Of a stretch of 64,000 bases of DNA, positions 49,558 to 58,474 are shown piece by piece. Below the pieces are notes generated by a model. The model did no database searches and was not told the DNA's origin. It saw only the letters and a list, made by a program, of their open reading frames with translations. Within the stretch, counting starts at the first letter, position 1, and each line of letters begins with the position of its first letter. Both the position numbers and the translations under genes were made by a program. Origin of the DNA: Vicingaceae bacterium (GTDB lineage Bacteria > Bacteroidota > Bacteroidia > Flavobacteriales_E > Vicingaceae); contig JAOKCF010000005.1 in the NCBI GenBank assembly GCA_028245195.1, positions 1 to 64,000 of the forward strand, given 5' to 3'.

Positions 49558-50531
49558 TTAGTCGTCATGACTCCTTCCTTTAATTTCTCTTTTCTGATAA
49601 GCGTCTTCAGCCTCTTTTTGCTCTTTCGCCAATTGCTCTTCATATACTTCTCCAAACGTATCTAAATCAGGCTGTCTAGCATTTACCCAAGCGGTGAACC
49701 AAATACTCCCAACCATAACAATCGCCTTTCTCATTCTTTCTTCAACCATGTCCCCCATTCTATTTGTGTAAGCTAGTGTAAATTGCTGATAATATTGTCT
49801 CACCGTACTTTTTCCTCGCGTTTCAAAAGCGTATTTCTGATCAGAATGTATTTTTGCTGTTGCATCCCTTTCAATAAATAAGACGGAGTCCAGGTAAGAA
49901 TGACTTTCTTCAACAACATCCCAAATGGCATGGATTGGTTTGTCAATGTGTTCGCTCTTCCAACAAAATAATCATACTCGTCTGCAGTAAGTTCAGGGAT
50001 TCTCGATTGCCACAATCCGTGAATTCCTTTTTGATTGGTTAATTGTCCATTATAATTTTCAGTAGTATGCAGAGGCACATGAGCATTTGCAATATAGTGT
50101 CCAATATCAGCTGATGTTGAGAGAATTCGATTCACATCCCTTCTTTCAAAAGCTTTAGTTGACCAATTGGTCATTCCTGAAACGTGCCACGGAACAATTA
50201 CGTAGTCCTGCAAGGTGTCTTCGGTAAATTTTTCTACCGCGTCATATCAATTCCTTGGCATTACTTCAGATGAATTTTCACCCCCTTTGACATAATGATC
50301 TATATCGATATAGTGTCGCGGAGCTTCATTTTTAGAAGCATACCTTCGTTTATCGGGATCTACCGCATGAGCTGTTACAAACTCAATATTTCTCTTATAG
50401 AAACCCACCATTTCCGGTGGTAAGGTAAAAACTACCATCCGATTAATTCTGCGATGACCATAAAATCCCCATGACTGGCAAACAAGAATTACTGCAATTA
50501 ATACAACACTAGCCCACCCAATTCTTTTCAT
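49558..50531 (-). pseudogene. Broken zinc-dependent phospholipase C / S1-P1-nuclease-like gene
   Basis: The frame from ATG 50531 gives a signal peptide and SWGFYGHRRINRMVVFTLPP, with the family's first metal-binding W and H. It then stops at 50247-50249 (TGA), where homologues have a tryptophan (PRN-W-YDAVEKFTEDTL). Reading on in the same frame reveals YVIVPWHVSGMTNWSTKAFE and ADIGHYIANAHVPLHTTENY, both metal motifs. A one-base loss near 49967 moves the frame, and it continues EHIDKPIHAIWDVVEESHSY to VRQYYQQFTLAYTNRMGDM and a natural end at 49558. One nonsense and one frameshift mutation make the gene inactive; the metal ligands are still present. Confidence 0.85.
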
Positions 50532-50535
50532 GGTT

Positions 50536-51270
50536 TTATATTTTTAATCCTACACCATCAAAAATAGGCACCAGGTCGGTAGTATCTATTTGAAGGCAAT
50601 ATTCTATGTCTTTTTCCAAATTTAAGCGTTGTAATCTTCTTCTATGGGAAGAATTTTTCAAGAAATCATTAAGGTTGCCTTTTGCTGATTGATACATCTG
50701 TTTTGCAGCCAATGAAGAGTCAGTAATTCCTGTAAAAACCTTGCTCCCTTCAAAATAATTGACTACTGCCCCTGCAAAAAGAGAATCCTCCAAATTGTAT
50801 CTTCCCTTCCATCCTGCACAAAGTAGAATAACATCTTTATTTTCCCTTTCTAAGTGCTTACAAACAGCGGTTAAATTTAAAAATGAACCGATAATGATTT
50901 GTTCCGCTGATTTCGCTTTTTCAATAGCTTGTGTTCCGTTAGTTGTGCTTAAAACAACATCCTTACCTTTTAATTCGGGGTTCATGTAACTAAAAGGAGA
51001 GTTACCTATATCAAATCCTTCAACAATTTCACCATGTCGTTCAGCAGCTGCAAAATATCCTTTTGCTTGATAGGCTCTGGCTTCATCAATTGTCGCAACC
51101 GGTATTATTTGGTTAATACCTTCTTGAAAAGCAGTACAAATGGCAGATGTTGCTCTAAATACATCAATCACAACTACTACACATTCCTTTTTGGTATAGT
51201 AAACGGGAAAAAGGTCAGGTGAATAACAAACCTCTAACTTCCGTTGGAATTCATTCTCAGTTGTTTCCAT
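50536..51270 (-). CDS. comB: 2-phosphosulfolactate phosphatase (ComB family)
   Basis: The 244-residue protein matches ComB, which removes phosphate from phosphosulfolactate to give sulfolactate. The opening VVVVIDVFRATSAICTAFQ, then GNSPFSYMNPELKGKDVVLS and STTNGTQAI are characteristic of this phosphatase group, as is the acidic NLEDSLFAGAVVNYF helix. Together with comA at 9224-10009, it gives two sequential steps from PEP and sulfite to sulfolactate. Its neighbours (gcvT, a broken lipase) do not show the onward steps. It is two bases from gcvT and may be co-transcribed. Confidence 0.9.
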   Translation of the reverse strand: METTENEFQRKLEVCYSPDLFPVYYTKKECVVVVIDVFRATSAICTAFQEGINQIIPVATIDEARAYQAKGYFAAAERHGEIVEGFDIGNSPFSYMNPELKGKDVVLSTTNGTQAIEKAKSAEQIIIGSFLNLTAVCKHLERENKDVILLCAGWKGRYNLEDSLFAGAVVNYFEGSKVFTGITDSSLAAKQMYQSAKGNLNDFLKNSSHRRRLQRLNLEKDIEYCLQIDTTDLVPIFDGVGLKI

Positions 51271-51271
51271 A

Positions 51272-52351
51272 TTACTTTACAAAAGGAAGTTTTACAATTT
51301 CGCACTTCAACTGGCGACCTCTAACTTCTACAAAAATTTCTGTTCCAATTTTCGAAAGCTCCTTGGTTACATAACCCATTCCTATACTTAATTTTAAAGT
51401 GGGAGAAGAAGTTCCAGAAGTAACTACCCCTATAGAATTACCTTCAGAATCATTGATTTGATATTCTTTTCTAGGAATTCCTCTATCAATCATTTTAAAA
51501 GCAACGAGCTTTCTAGTTATTCCTTTTTCTTTTTGCGCTAAAAGAAATTTACTGTCAACAAAGTCATTTGTAAACTTCGTTATCCAACCCAAACCGGCTT
51601 CAATTGGGGAAGTTGTATCGTCTATGTCATTACCGTATAAGCAAAATCCTTTCTCTAACCGTAACGTGTCTCTAGCTCCTAGACCCGCGGGCATAATTCC
51701 GTTTCCTTGACCTGCTTTCATAACGGCAGCCCAAATTTTTTCAGCATGTTCGTCATCAAAATAAATTTCAAACCCTCCTGAACCAGTATATCCTGTGGCT
51801 GAAACTAATACGTTATCTACTCCGGCAAATTTTCCTTTTTCAAAGGTGTAATACACCATTTCGGTTAAATTAATATCAGTTAAGCTTTGCATAGCCTCTG
51901 CAGCTTTAGGTCCTTGAATAGCCAATAAGGTTGTTCGGTCAGAAATATCCTGTAGCGTTGCTTTAAAGGTATTGTTCTTTTGAATCCAGTCCCAATCCTT
52001 TTGAATGTTAGAAGCATTTACTACTAACATGTATACTTCTTCCTCTAATTTATAAATCAGTAAATCATCAACAATTCCTCCTCTACCATTTGGCATACAA
52101 GAATACTGTACTTTCCCAACCTCTAACTTTGAAGCATCGTTAGTACTAATTTTTTGAATTAAATCCAGAGCTTCTGTTCCTCTAAAAATAAACTCTCCCA
52201 TGTGAGAGACATCAAAAACCCCAACGCTATTTCTTACTGCCAAGTGCTCTTGCGTTAATCCAACGTATTGCAAAGGCATGCTGTAGCCTGCAAATGGTAC
52301 CATCTTGGCCCCTAATTCTATGTGTACTTTATTTAGTGCGATCTCTTTCAT
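51272..52351 (-). CDS. gcvT: Aminomethyltransferase (glycine cleavage T protein)
   Basis: From ATG 52349-52351 the protein has 359 residues and matches GcvT, which transfers the glycine-derived methylene group to tetrahydrofolate. Marks are GVFDVSHMGEF, VYMLVVNASNIQKDWDWI, ATGYTGSGGFEIYFDD and GARDTLRLEKGFCLYGNDID. A TTG at 52358-52360 would give three more residues but the ATG is preferable. No gcvH or gcvP genes lie nearby. Downstream on the same strand are comB and the broken phospholipase gene, with two and five base gaps. Confidence 0.95.
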   Translation of the reverse strand: MKEIALNKVHIELGAKMVPFAGYSMPLQYVGLTQEHLAVRNSVGVFDVSHMGEFIFRGTEALDLIQKISTNDASKLEVGKVQYSCMPNGRGGIVDDLLIYKLEEEVYMLVVNASNIQKDWDWIQKNNTFKATLQDISDRTTLLAIQGPKAAEAMQSLTDINLTEMVYYTFEKGKFAGVDNVLVSATGYTGSGGFEIYFDDEHAEKIWAAVMKAGQGNGIMPAGLGARDTLRLEKGFCLYGNDIDDTTSPIEAGLGWITKFTNDFVDSKFLLAQKEKGITRKLVAFKMIDRGIPRKEYQINDSEGNSIGVVTSGTSSPTLKLSIGMGYVTKELSKIGTEIFVEVRGRQLKCEIVKLPFVK

Positions 52352-52352
52352 A

Positions 52353-53256
52353 TCATTCAATTATTTCTTTCAAATATTTTAAATACAACTCTTTTGTGGA
52401 AGAAACTGAATATTTGTTGATCACGGTTTCTCTTCCTGCTCGACATATTTGCAAACGTAATTCTTTATTCTCAATCAACTTTGATAATTGTTCATACCAA
52501 TAGTTTTCCGTTGTAGCTAATAATCCATTTTCACTGTGGGTCACGATATGCGTATTCACACCAACTGGAGACATTACAGTTGCGGATTCCATTGCCATGT
52601 ATTGTAGTACTTTAGAACCGCATTTCCCTCTACTCCACTGATCATCTGATAAAGGCATTATCCCTATATCAATTTCTTCTAGTTGTTCAATTTCTCTTTC
52701 CTTATTCCATTTTTCATTTTTCAGGTCAATGCCTTCTGCATTCCATGGTTGATCACAAATAACTTTAAAGTAAATTTTGTCTCCATAGGTTAAGGTTAAT
52801 CTTTCAAAAACAGGCTTTACCATTTCAAGATACTTTCTAGTAGTTTCTGTTACCGTCCAACCCAATACAAATACGATTTGAAGTATTCTGATTTCTGAGC
52901 TTATGATAATCAGTATCTATTGTAGTAGGAATAATTTTGACATCAGAGCAAAACTCAGAAGCATAGTCGGCCAAATGTTCATTTCCAGCAAAGACCATAT
53001 CTGCGCAGCTTATAATTTCTTCAGTTTTAGAAGGATTCTTCAACATTTGAAGAGCCTTGTTTCCAGAAGAGACGTTAGGCAGCCAGATGGCGTCATCAAA
53101 ATCGAAAACTACCTTTGCTGAAGAACTTGCAAACTTTCTTTCAAAAAAAGTACTAGAAGTTAACAAGGCTTCCCTGAAAACGAAAATTTTATCGAATTAG
53201 TTCGCACGCTACACATCTCTTTTTCTCATTCTCCAAGCTCTTTTCGCTATTAATGC
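52353..53256 (-). pseudogene. Broken glycosyltransferase (GT4-like), N-terminally truncated
   Basis: The minus strand from about 53256 encodes KRAWRMRKRDV, then stops, then FREALLTSSTFFERKFASSS and KVVFDFDDAIWLPN, a DFDDA motif of GT4-type glycosyltransferases, followed by a segment up to NRICIGLDGNRN. There the frame shifts, and after that GWTVTETTRKYLEMVKPVFE and DIGIMPLSDDQWSRGKCGSK continue the same family's nucleotide-binding C-terminal half (GxxE-type). Several stops (TAG, TAA near 53215-53205) and a frameshift interrupt it. The first ~80 residues of the enzyme are missing. It overlaps the gcvT start region's end by no base. Neighbour of a second broken glycosyltransferase. Confidence 0.82.
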
Positions 53257-53259
53257 TTT

Positions 53260-53751
53260 TTAAAGATATTTTCCTTCACCCTTAAAATAACTGTAAAGGA
53301 AACTGTAGAGAGGATTCTTTAGGTTCCATATTTTACCATCTACCCTTTCGTTAGCCCAAAAACCTCGAATATCAAAAATGAATTTGATGCCCGTTTTTTT
53401 TGTAAGGTTTCACCCACCATAGCAGGTATTATAGACCGGCAATGGACTACTTCAATTTTATTTTGCTGTGCTATTTTTAAGACTTTGACCCTTAACTTTC
53501 GAACAGTTAAAAAGGATGAAATAACTGGAATAGAGTTATTGTAATCGATGTAATGCCAGTCGATATTTACCTCTTTGCATTTTTGAGAAACAATGGAATG
53601 GTTTTTTTTAAAATTTTCCGGCTTTTCGCAACTTAAAATCGAAATATTATGACCTTTTCTTAGAAAGTCCAATTAAATAGGGTAATATCTGCGCTTGCCC
53701 TAAAGAATCGGTTAGGCCGTCGTAACTGATGAATAAAACATTCTTAATCAT
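53260..53751 (-). pseudogene. Broken glycosyltransferase (second GT4-like), C-terminally truncated
   Basis: ATG at 53749-53751 starts NVLFISYDGLTDSLGQAQIL, then the frame shifts and reads FLRKGHNISILSCEKPENFK and KIEVVHCRSIIPAMVGETL. Another shift leads to FIFDIRGFWANERVDGKIWN and NPLYSFLYSYFKGEGKYL before TAA at 53260-53262. This is the N-terminal half of a GT4-type enzyme (DSLGQ, HCRSY-like, DIRGFWxxER motifs). About 160 codons remain of about 400. It appears fused head-to-tail to the second broken glycosyltransferase, which lacks its own N-terminus, suggesting a deletion across the junction. Confidence 0.8.
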
Positions 53752-53991
53752 TCTCTAACCATTTCATTTGCTATAATCTACACCAACTAAATTTCCATCA
53801 AAATAGGAAAAGAACTTTTTACAGACTCCACTTAACGTTAAACTCCTTTTTTCAATCAATGTATTCTCCATGTTCTTAGCGGCAACAAAGTAAATAAAAT
53901 CTTGCACGTAACATAATTAATGCCTTCCAAACGCTTTAAAATTCAATTAGAGAATGGTTAATTTTGACCAACTAAATAAAATAACTTTTCA
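53752..53991. other. 240-base intergenic region before the thiolase
   Basis: No convincing gene. The minus strand has a 34-codon open stretch from 53871 (MENTLIEKRSLTLSGVCKKF) that ends before the broken glycosyltransferase, with no family recognised. The region probably also holds the thiolase promoter, but no perfect promoter motif is evident. Confidence 0.5.
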
Positions 53992-55173
53992 ATGAAGGAA
54001 GTATATATAGTATCAGCAGTTAGAACTCCAATGGGAAGTTTTAATGGAACGTTATCAGGTATTTCTGCACCTAAATTAGGAGCAGTTGCTATTAAAGGAG
54101 CACTAGATAAAATTGGACTAGATAAAAACGAAGTGCAGGAAGTGTACATGGGCAACGTACTCCAAGCAAATATCGGCCAAGCACCTGCAAGACAAGCAGC
54201 TATTTTTGCTGGTTTAAGTGAAAATGTTCCTTGTACAACCATCAATAAAGTATGTGCATCAGGCATGAAAGCTACTATGTTAGGTGCGCAATCAATTATG
54301 CTAGGCGATAATGACGTTGTAGTTACTGGAGGTATGGAAAACATGTCTCAAGCGCCTTATTACTTGGACAAAGCGAGAACTGGATACAAGTATGGGAACG
54401 GTCAAGTAATCGATGGCTTAACCAAAGACGGTTTAATAGATGTTTATAACAATTATCCGATGGGCAATGCAGCAGAGTTGTGTGCAAAGGATTGTAATAT
54501 TTCTAGAGAAGATCAAGATGCTTTTGCAATAGACTCTTATAAAAAATCTGCTGCTGCATGGGAAGCTGGAAAATTCAATGATGAAATTGTACCGGTTATG
54601 ATTTCTCAACGAAAAGGCGATCCAATAGCATTTGATCATGATGAAGAATACAAGAATGTATTTTTTGATAAGATTCCTAACCTTAGACCTGTTTTTGATA
54701 AAGACGGAAGTGTAACAGCTGCTAATGCCTCTACTATTAATGACGGAGCTTCTGCATTAGTATTGATGAGCAAAGAAAAGATGGAAAGTTTAGGTTTGAA
54801 ACCACTTTCAAAAATTGTTTCTTTTGCAGATGCTGCTCAAGCACCTGAATGGTTTACAACTGCACCGGCTAAAGCTTTACCAAAAGCTATTGAAAAAGCA
54901 GGCTTAAAATTGAGCGATTTAGATGCGATAGAATTAAACGAAGCATTTGCAGTTGTTGGAATAGTTAATACTCAACAAATGAGTTTAGATCCTGCAAAAG
55001 TAAACATCAATGGCGGCGCGGTATCTTTAGGTCATCCACTTGGAAACTCAGGATCAAGAATATTGGTAACTCTTATCAATGTATTAAAGCAAAACGGCGG
55101 AAAATATGGTGGAGCAGGAATTTGTAACGGCGGCGGCGGTGCTTCTGGATTTGTGATAGAAAACATTCAATAA
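53992..55173 (+). CDS. Acetyl-CoA C-acetyltransferase (thiolase)
   Basis: The 393-residue thiolase has the nucleophile in TTINKVCASGMKA (Cys88), LNEAFAVVGIVNTQQ, the GGAVSLGHPLGNSG histidine loop and the acid-base cysteine in GAGICNGGGGASG near the C-terminus. It interconverts two acetyl-CoA and acetoacetyl-CoA, or acts in beta-oxidation; sequence alone does not separate the two. It is preceded by a 240-base gap and followed 18 bases later by an NlpC/P60 gene. Start ATG at 53992 is unambiguous. Confidence 0.95.
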   Translation: MKEVYIVSAVRTPMGSFNGTLSGISAPKLGAVAIKGALDKIGLDKNEVQEVYMGNVLQANIGQAPARQAAIFAGLSENVPCTTINKVCASGMKATMLGAQSIMLGDNDVVVTGGMENMSQAPYYLDKARTGYKYGNGQVIDGLTKDGLIDVYNNYPMGNAAELCAKDCNISREDQDAFAIDSYKKSAAAWEAGKFNDEIVPVMISQRKGDPIAFDHDEEYKNVFFDKIPNLRPVFDKDGSVTAANASTINDGASALVLMSKEKMESLGLKPLSKIVSFADAAQAPEWFTTAPAKALPKAIEKAGLKLSDLDAIELNEAFAVVGIVNTQQMSLDPAKVNINGGAVSLGHPLGNSGSRILVTLINVLKQNGGKYGGAGICNGGGGASGFVIENIQ

Positions 55174-55191
55174 AATTTTCTTTCAAAAGGA

Positions 55192-55971
55192 ATGAAGTAC
55201 GGAATAGGACATTTAAGCGTAGTACCTTGCAGAGCTGAAGCTGCAGATAGCAGTGAACAAGTGACTCAATTACTTTTTGGAGAAACCATAAAAGTATATG
55301 AAAAGAAGCGAAGCTGGCACAGAGTTAAGACGGCTCACGATAACTATGAATGTTGGATGGACGAAAACCAATTTAAATTTATAACACAAAGGGAATTTGA
55401 GCAGCTAAATGAGCAAAAACCATTTGTTGTTTCTGATTTAGTAGAGGTTTTGACGAAAGAAGACGGAACTGAGTTGATGACCGTTTTAATGGGCTCCAAC
55501 ATTCCTAATATTGAAAATAATCTGGTTGACGTAAAAGATTCCGTTTGGAAATTTGAAGGAAACAGTCATGATTCTAATAAAGTACATGAGAAGAAAAAGC
55601 TGACAGAAAATGCCTTTATGCTTTTAAATGCTCCTTACCAATGGGGAGGAAGATCTCCATTTGGGATAGATTGTTCAGGTTTTGTTCAGTTGGTTTACAA
55701 GTTAAATGGAATTTACTTGCCAAGAGATGCATCTCAACAGGCATCTATGGGACAGCCCCTTTCATTTATTGAAGAGGCTGAAGAAGGCGATTTAGCTTTT
55801 TTCGATAATAATGAAGGAAACATTACACATGTTGGTATTATTTTGTCAAACAATAGAATCATACATGCTTCTGGTAAAGTACGAATTGACAAATTAGATC
55901 ATCAAGGTATTTATAATCAGGAAAAACGAGGATACAGCCACAGGCTGAGATTAATTTCGAGTATTTATTAA
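55192..55971 (+). CDS. NlpC/P60 family hydrolase
   Basis: The 259-residue protein has an N-terminal SH3-like half (residues about 5-130; VTQLLFGETIKVYEKKRSWH, CWMDENQFKF). A C-terminal NlpC/P60 domain follows, with catalytic Cys161 in GIDCSGFVQLVYK, and histidine in ITHVGIIL near residue 216. Such enzymes cleave peptidoglycan stem peptides, mostly D-Glu-L-DAP bonds. I see no signal peptide at the N-terminus, so the cytoplasmic or exported location is unclear; it may act on recycled muropeptides. It lies 18 bases downstream of the thiolase. Confidence 0.88.
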   Translation: MKYGIGHLSVVPCRAEAADSSEQVTQLLFGETIKVYEKKRSWHRVKTAHDNYECWMDENQFKFITQREFEQLNEQKPFVVSDLVEVLTKEDGTELMTVLMGSNIPNIENNLVDVKDSVWKFEGNSHDSNKVHEKKKLTENAFMLLNAPYQWGGRSPFGIDCSGFVQLVYKLNGIYLPRDASQQASMGQPLSFIEEAEEGDLAFFDNNEGNITHVGIILSNNRIIHASGKVRIDKLDHQGIYNQEKRGYSHRLRLISSIY

Positions 55972-56016
55972 TAGAATTTGGCAAACTATTTGCCTAAATT
56001 TAAAACAAATAATAAA

Positions 56017-56631
56017 ATGAATAAGATGAAAAAACTATTAGGAGGAGTATTGGTATTAATGATAACTATTTCTTGTGCAGCTCAGAGTAAGCTAGCAGAT
56101 GGTTTATATGCCAAAATAAAGACTTCAAAAGGAAGTATTTTAATAAAACTTGAAATGGAAAAAACGCCATTAACGGTTGCCAATTTTGTAGGTTTAGCTG
56201 AAGGTAAAATAAAAAATAGCAAGGTTCCTATGGGCACTCCTTTTTACGATGGCATTAAATTTCATAGGGTAATAGCCAACTTTATGATCCAAGGTGGAGA
56301 CCCTACAGGAACCGGTGCAGGTGAAATTGGGTATTCCTTTAAAGATGAATTTAATGCTAATTTAAAGCATGATCGAGCCGGAACGTTGTCTATGGCAAAC
56401 AAAGGACCTGCAACTAACAGCAGTCAATTCTTTATTACACACCAACCTACGCCACACTTGGACGGAAGACATACTGTATTTGGTTACGTTATAGAAGGAC
56501 AAGGCACAGTAGATTTAATTGCTCAAGGTGACGAAATTAAAAACATTGAAATTATTAGAAAGGGAGCTGCAGCAAAAGCATTTGCTGCAGCTGCAGTTTT
56601 TGAAAAACTAAGCGGCATTTCTCAAAAATAA
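56017..56631 (+). CDS. Cyclophilin-type peptidyl-prolyl isomerase, lipoprotein
   Basis: The protein has a lipoprotein signal ([16 protein letters not shown]) and a cyclophilin domain. Recognisable marks are [16 protein letters not shown] and [24 protein letters not shown], covering the catalytic arginine and hydrophobic pocket. It is probably periplasmic or on the outer membrane and catalyses proline isomerisation in folding of exported proteins. I start at ATG 56017 (204 residues); a TTG at 55978 is less likely because the signal begins after it. A strong hairpin follows at 56653. Confidence 0.9.
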   Translation: MNKMKKLLGGVLVLMITISCAAQSKLADGLYAKIKTSKGSILIKLEMEKTPLTVANFVGLAEGKIKNSKVPMGTPFYDGIKFHRVIANFMIQGGDPTGTGAGEIGYSFKDEFNANLKHDRAGTLSMANKGPATNSSQFFITHQPTPHLDGRHTVFGYVIEGQGTVDLIAQGDEIKNIEIIRKGAAAKAFAAAAVFEKLSGISQK

Positions 56632-56652
56632 ATTTATACGTTATTCAGCGAT

Positions 56653-56684
56653 AAAGGCGATTTCTTTAGAAGTCGCCTTTTTTT
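56653..56684. terminator. Hairpin terminator between cyclophilin and DedA-like genes
   Basis: AAAGGCGATTTC (56653-56664) pairs with GAAGTCGCCTTT (56669-56680) around the loop TTTA, with one G-U pair, and is followed by a T run to 56684. It ends the cyclophilin gene on the plus strand. The minus-strand VTT gene ends at 56683, so its stop codon lies inside the T run. Confidence 0.88.
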
Positions 56685-57309
56685 ATACCAAATTCAATAG
56701 AAACAGAGCATAGCCAAATATTCTAACAAACCTAAAAAGTGCCAGAATCAAAAACGTTTTAAACGGAAAACGCACTGCACCCGCCACTGAACAGATAGAA
56801 GAAAAGGGCAAGGGAAATAATGCTGCAAAAACAATTAACACCCCACCCCACATTCTAATCATAATAAAATGCTTGTCAAACTTTGCAAGAATCCAAGATT
56901 CAACAATTGGCAAACCTCCAACATATTTTCCAATGAAATAAGCCAGCACCCCTCCTACGTAAGAAAGAATCGCTAGGAGGGACACCATCTGGTATGGTGA
57001 ATCGAATTTTTTAGCCCAAATGATAAATAGGTCAGGAGGAATTAAGCCCAATATTATTTCTGAAGCAAAAAAAATGGAAAGTGCCCACAAGGTGTTAATG
57101 CTATTCAATACATTTTCTAACTTGGCATCGTAGTTCGGAACATATTCTTTAAAAATTAAAAACGCACCAATAACAATAGCAAAACCTATAGAGATTTTTA
57201 AACTATTTTTCCATAAAAAATTATAAACCCCTTTGCGTTTATAATAGTGATGGTAAGTATTTACCCTACTTTTTCGCTTGCCTTCGGCTTTTAATTTCAT
57301 GGGGGACAA
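56683..57309 (-). CDS. VTT/DedA-family membrane protein
   Basis: The 208-residue protein has about five hydrophobic segments and the VTT-domain core: GLIPPDLFIIWAKKF, the glycine-rich SYVGGVLAYFIGKYVGG, and FAALFPLPFSSICSVAGAVR. These match DedA/YqaA-like proteins, several of which are undecaprenyl-phosphate flippases (UptA). A cytoplasmic N-terminus rich in lysine and arginine precedes the first helix. Together with the DUF368 protein at 10306-11232 the window encodes two families linked to polyprenyl-phosphate recycling. The activity here is inferred. Confidence 0.85.
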   Translation of the reverse strand: MSPMKLKAEGKRKSRVNTYHHYYKRKGVYNFLWKNSLKISIGFAIVIGAFLIFKEYVPNYDAKLENVLNSINTLWALSIFFASEIILGLIPPDLFIIWAKKFDSPYQMVSLLAILSYVGGVLAYFIGKYVGGLPIVESWILAKFDKHFIMIRMWGGVLIVFAALFPLPFSSICSVAGAVRFPFKTFLILALFRFVRIFGYALFLLNLV

Positions 57310-57403
57310 AATTACGTTCTTTATTCACATCATTTTAGAACCCTTTAAAAACTATTTATTAAAACTTTTGTTCAGTAAATAATGTTTCATGAACTAAAAA
57401 TTA

Positions 57404-57973
57404 ATGTTAGCTGTATTTCCATTAAACATATCTATTTTACCAGAAGAATCCGTTGCCTTACACCTGTTTGAATCAAGGTATAGACAGCTTTACGCGGATC
57501 ACAAGAGTGGCAAAGAATTTGTCATTCTTTATCAGAGCAAAGGCGTTAATTCAACCTTCGGCGCGCTGGTTTATATTGAAAAAGTAATAGATGAATTTCC
57601 TGACGGTACTGTAGATGTTATTGTTAAAGGAGTTCAAGTTGTCAAAATACTTTCTTTTGAGCAGATAATGCAAGGTAAATTGTATGCAGGAGTTGAAATT
57701 GAGAGGTGCCCACTATTTACAGGTGCCGGCAATCGGCTTGTTACACATTTTAAAAATTACTTAACTAGTATTCAAAAGAGTACCAATAAACCTAGTCCTT
57801 TTAGTTTGTACCATGTAGCCAATCGCTTGCAACTTTCTAACGATACGAAAAATGAACTAATGAGCATTGCTGATGAACAGTTAGCGAATTCCTTTTTAAT
57901 TAATGAAATCCGTTTTCTCAGGAAAATTAGGGAACAAGAAGCTTCTCTGAATCATAATTTTCATTTGAATTAA
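57404..57973 (+). CDS. Lon-N-terminal-domain (LON substrate-binding) protein
   Basis: The 189-residue protein consists of a Lon N-terminal (substrate-binding) domain: AVFPLNISILPEESVALHLF, SRYRQLYADHKSGKEF and VYIEKVIDEFPDGTVDVIVKG. The C-terminal part is helical (LSNDTKNELMSIADEQL). No ATPase or protease domain is present, as in the free-standing group of this family. Its function is unknown, possibly a regulator or chaperone-like role. It is transcribed divergently from the VTT gene. Confidence 0.88.
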   Translation: MLAVFPLNISILPEESVALHLFESRYRQLYADHKSGKEFVILYQSKGVNSTFGALVYIEKVIDEFPDGTVDVIVKGVQVVKILSFEQIMQGKLYAGVEIERCPLFTGAGNRLVTHFKNYLTSIQKSTNKPSPFSLYHVANRLQLSNDTKNELMSIADEQLANSFLINEIRFLRKIREQEASLNHNFHLN

Positions 57974-57982
57974 AAAAGTAGA

Positions 57983-58348
57983 TTAATAGGTATTTGCTGA
58001 AAGCATTACCAATGTGCAAGCGTTAACAACCTCAATTCCTTCTTTTTCCAGTTGTTCCATAAAGTCATGGTTGATGGTCCCAGGATTAAAAATGACTCTT
58101 TTAGGATGCAGTTCTTTAATGTAGTCATAATACTGCGTCTGTTTTTGCGGCCCCAAATATACTGTAATGGTATCTACTCCATCCATTACTGCATCTGCTG
58201 CGATTATTTTTATACCTTCAATCTCTCCTTTTTTTATTCCCACTGGAACTACCTCGTGTCCATGTTTTAATAATTTTTTAACTGCCATGTTGGAATATCT
58301 TGAAGCGTTGGTAGATGCCCCCAATACTATAGTCCTTTTTACTTCCAT
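57983..58348 (-). CDS. CoA-binding domain protein (YccU-like)
   Basis: This 121-residue protein is a Rossmann-type CoA-binding domain: VLGASTNASRYSNMAVKKLL, HEVVPVGIKKGEIEGI and the VIFNPGTINHDFMEQLEKEG segment. It resembles YccU and the CoA-binding part of succinyl-CoA/acyl-CoA synthetase-like proteins. Its biological role is unknown. It is convergent with the Lon-N gene, with 9 bases between their stops. Confidence 0.9.
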   Translation of the reverse strand: MEVKRTIVLGASTNASRYSNMAVKKLLKHGHEVVPVGIKKGEIEGIKIIAADAVMDGVDTITVYLGPQKQTQYYDYIKELHPKRVIFNPGTINHDFMEQLEKEGIEVVNACTLVMLSANTY

Positions 58349-58474
58349 ATTTTGAATATGCTCAACTAAGTTGGTATATGATTATGTTTTAAGGCGAATA
58401 GTTGACATGCACAATTCTGATTTAACTGAGCTAAGAGCAACTGCAAAAAAGGTTGCTGACTGTAAAAAAGTAGA

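Noticed and set aside
33475-50249. Stop-codon reassignment: in-frame TAA and TGA inside several frames
   Set aside because: Tightly packed intact genes end with TAA, TAG and TGA (comA and DUF368 end in TGA), core genes use TGG for tryptophan, and most interrupted frames also have frameshifts. Decay explains it better than a changed code.
52837-53166. Treating the glycosyltransferase segments as separate small proteins
   Set aside because: They are in-order pieces of one family interrupted by stops and shifts, so they are annotated as pseudogenes.
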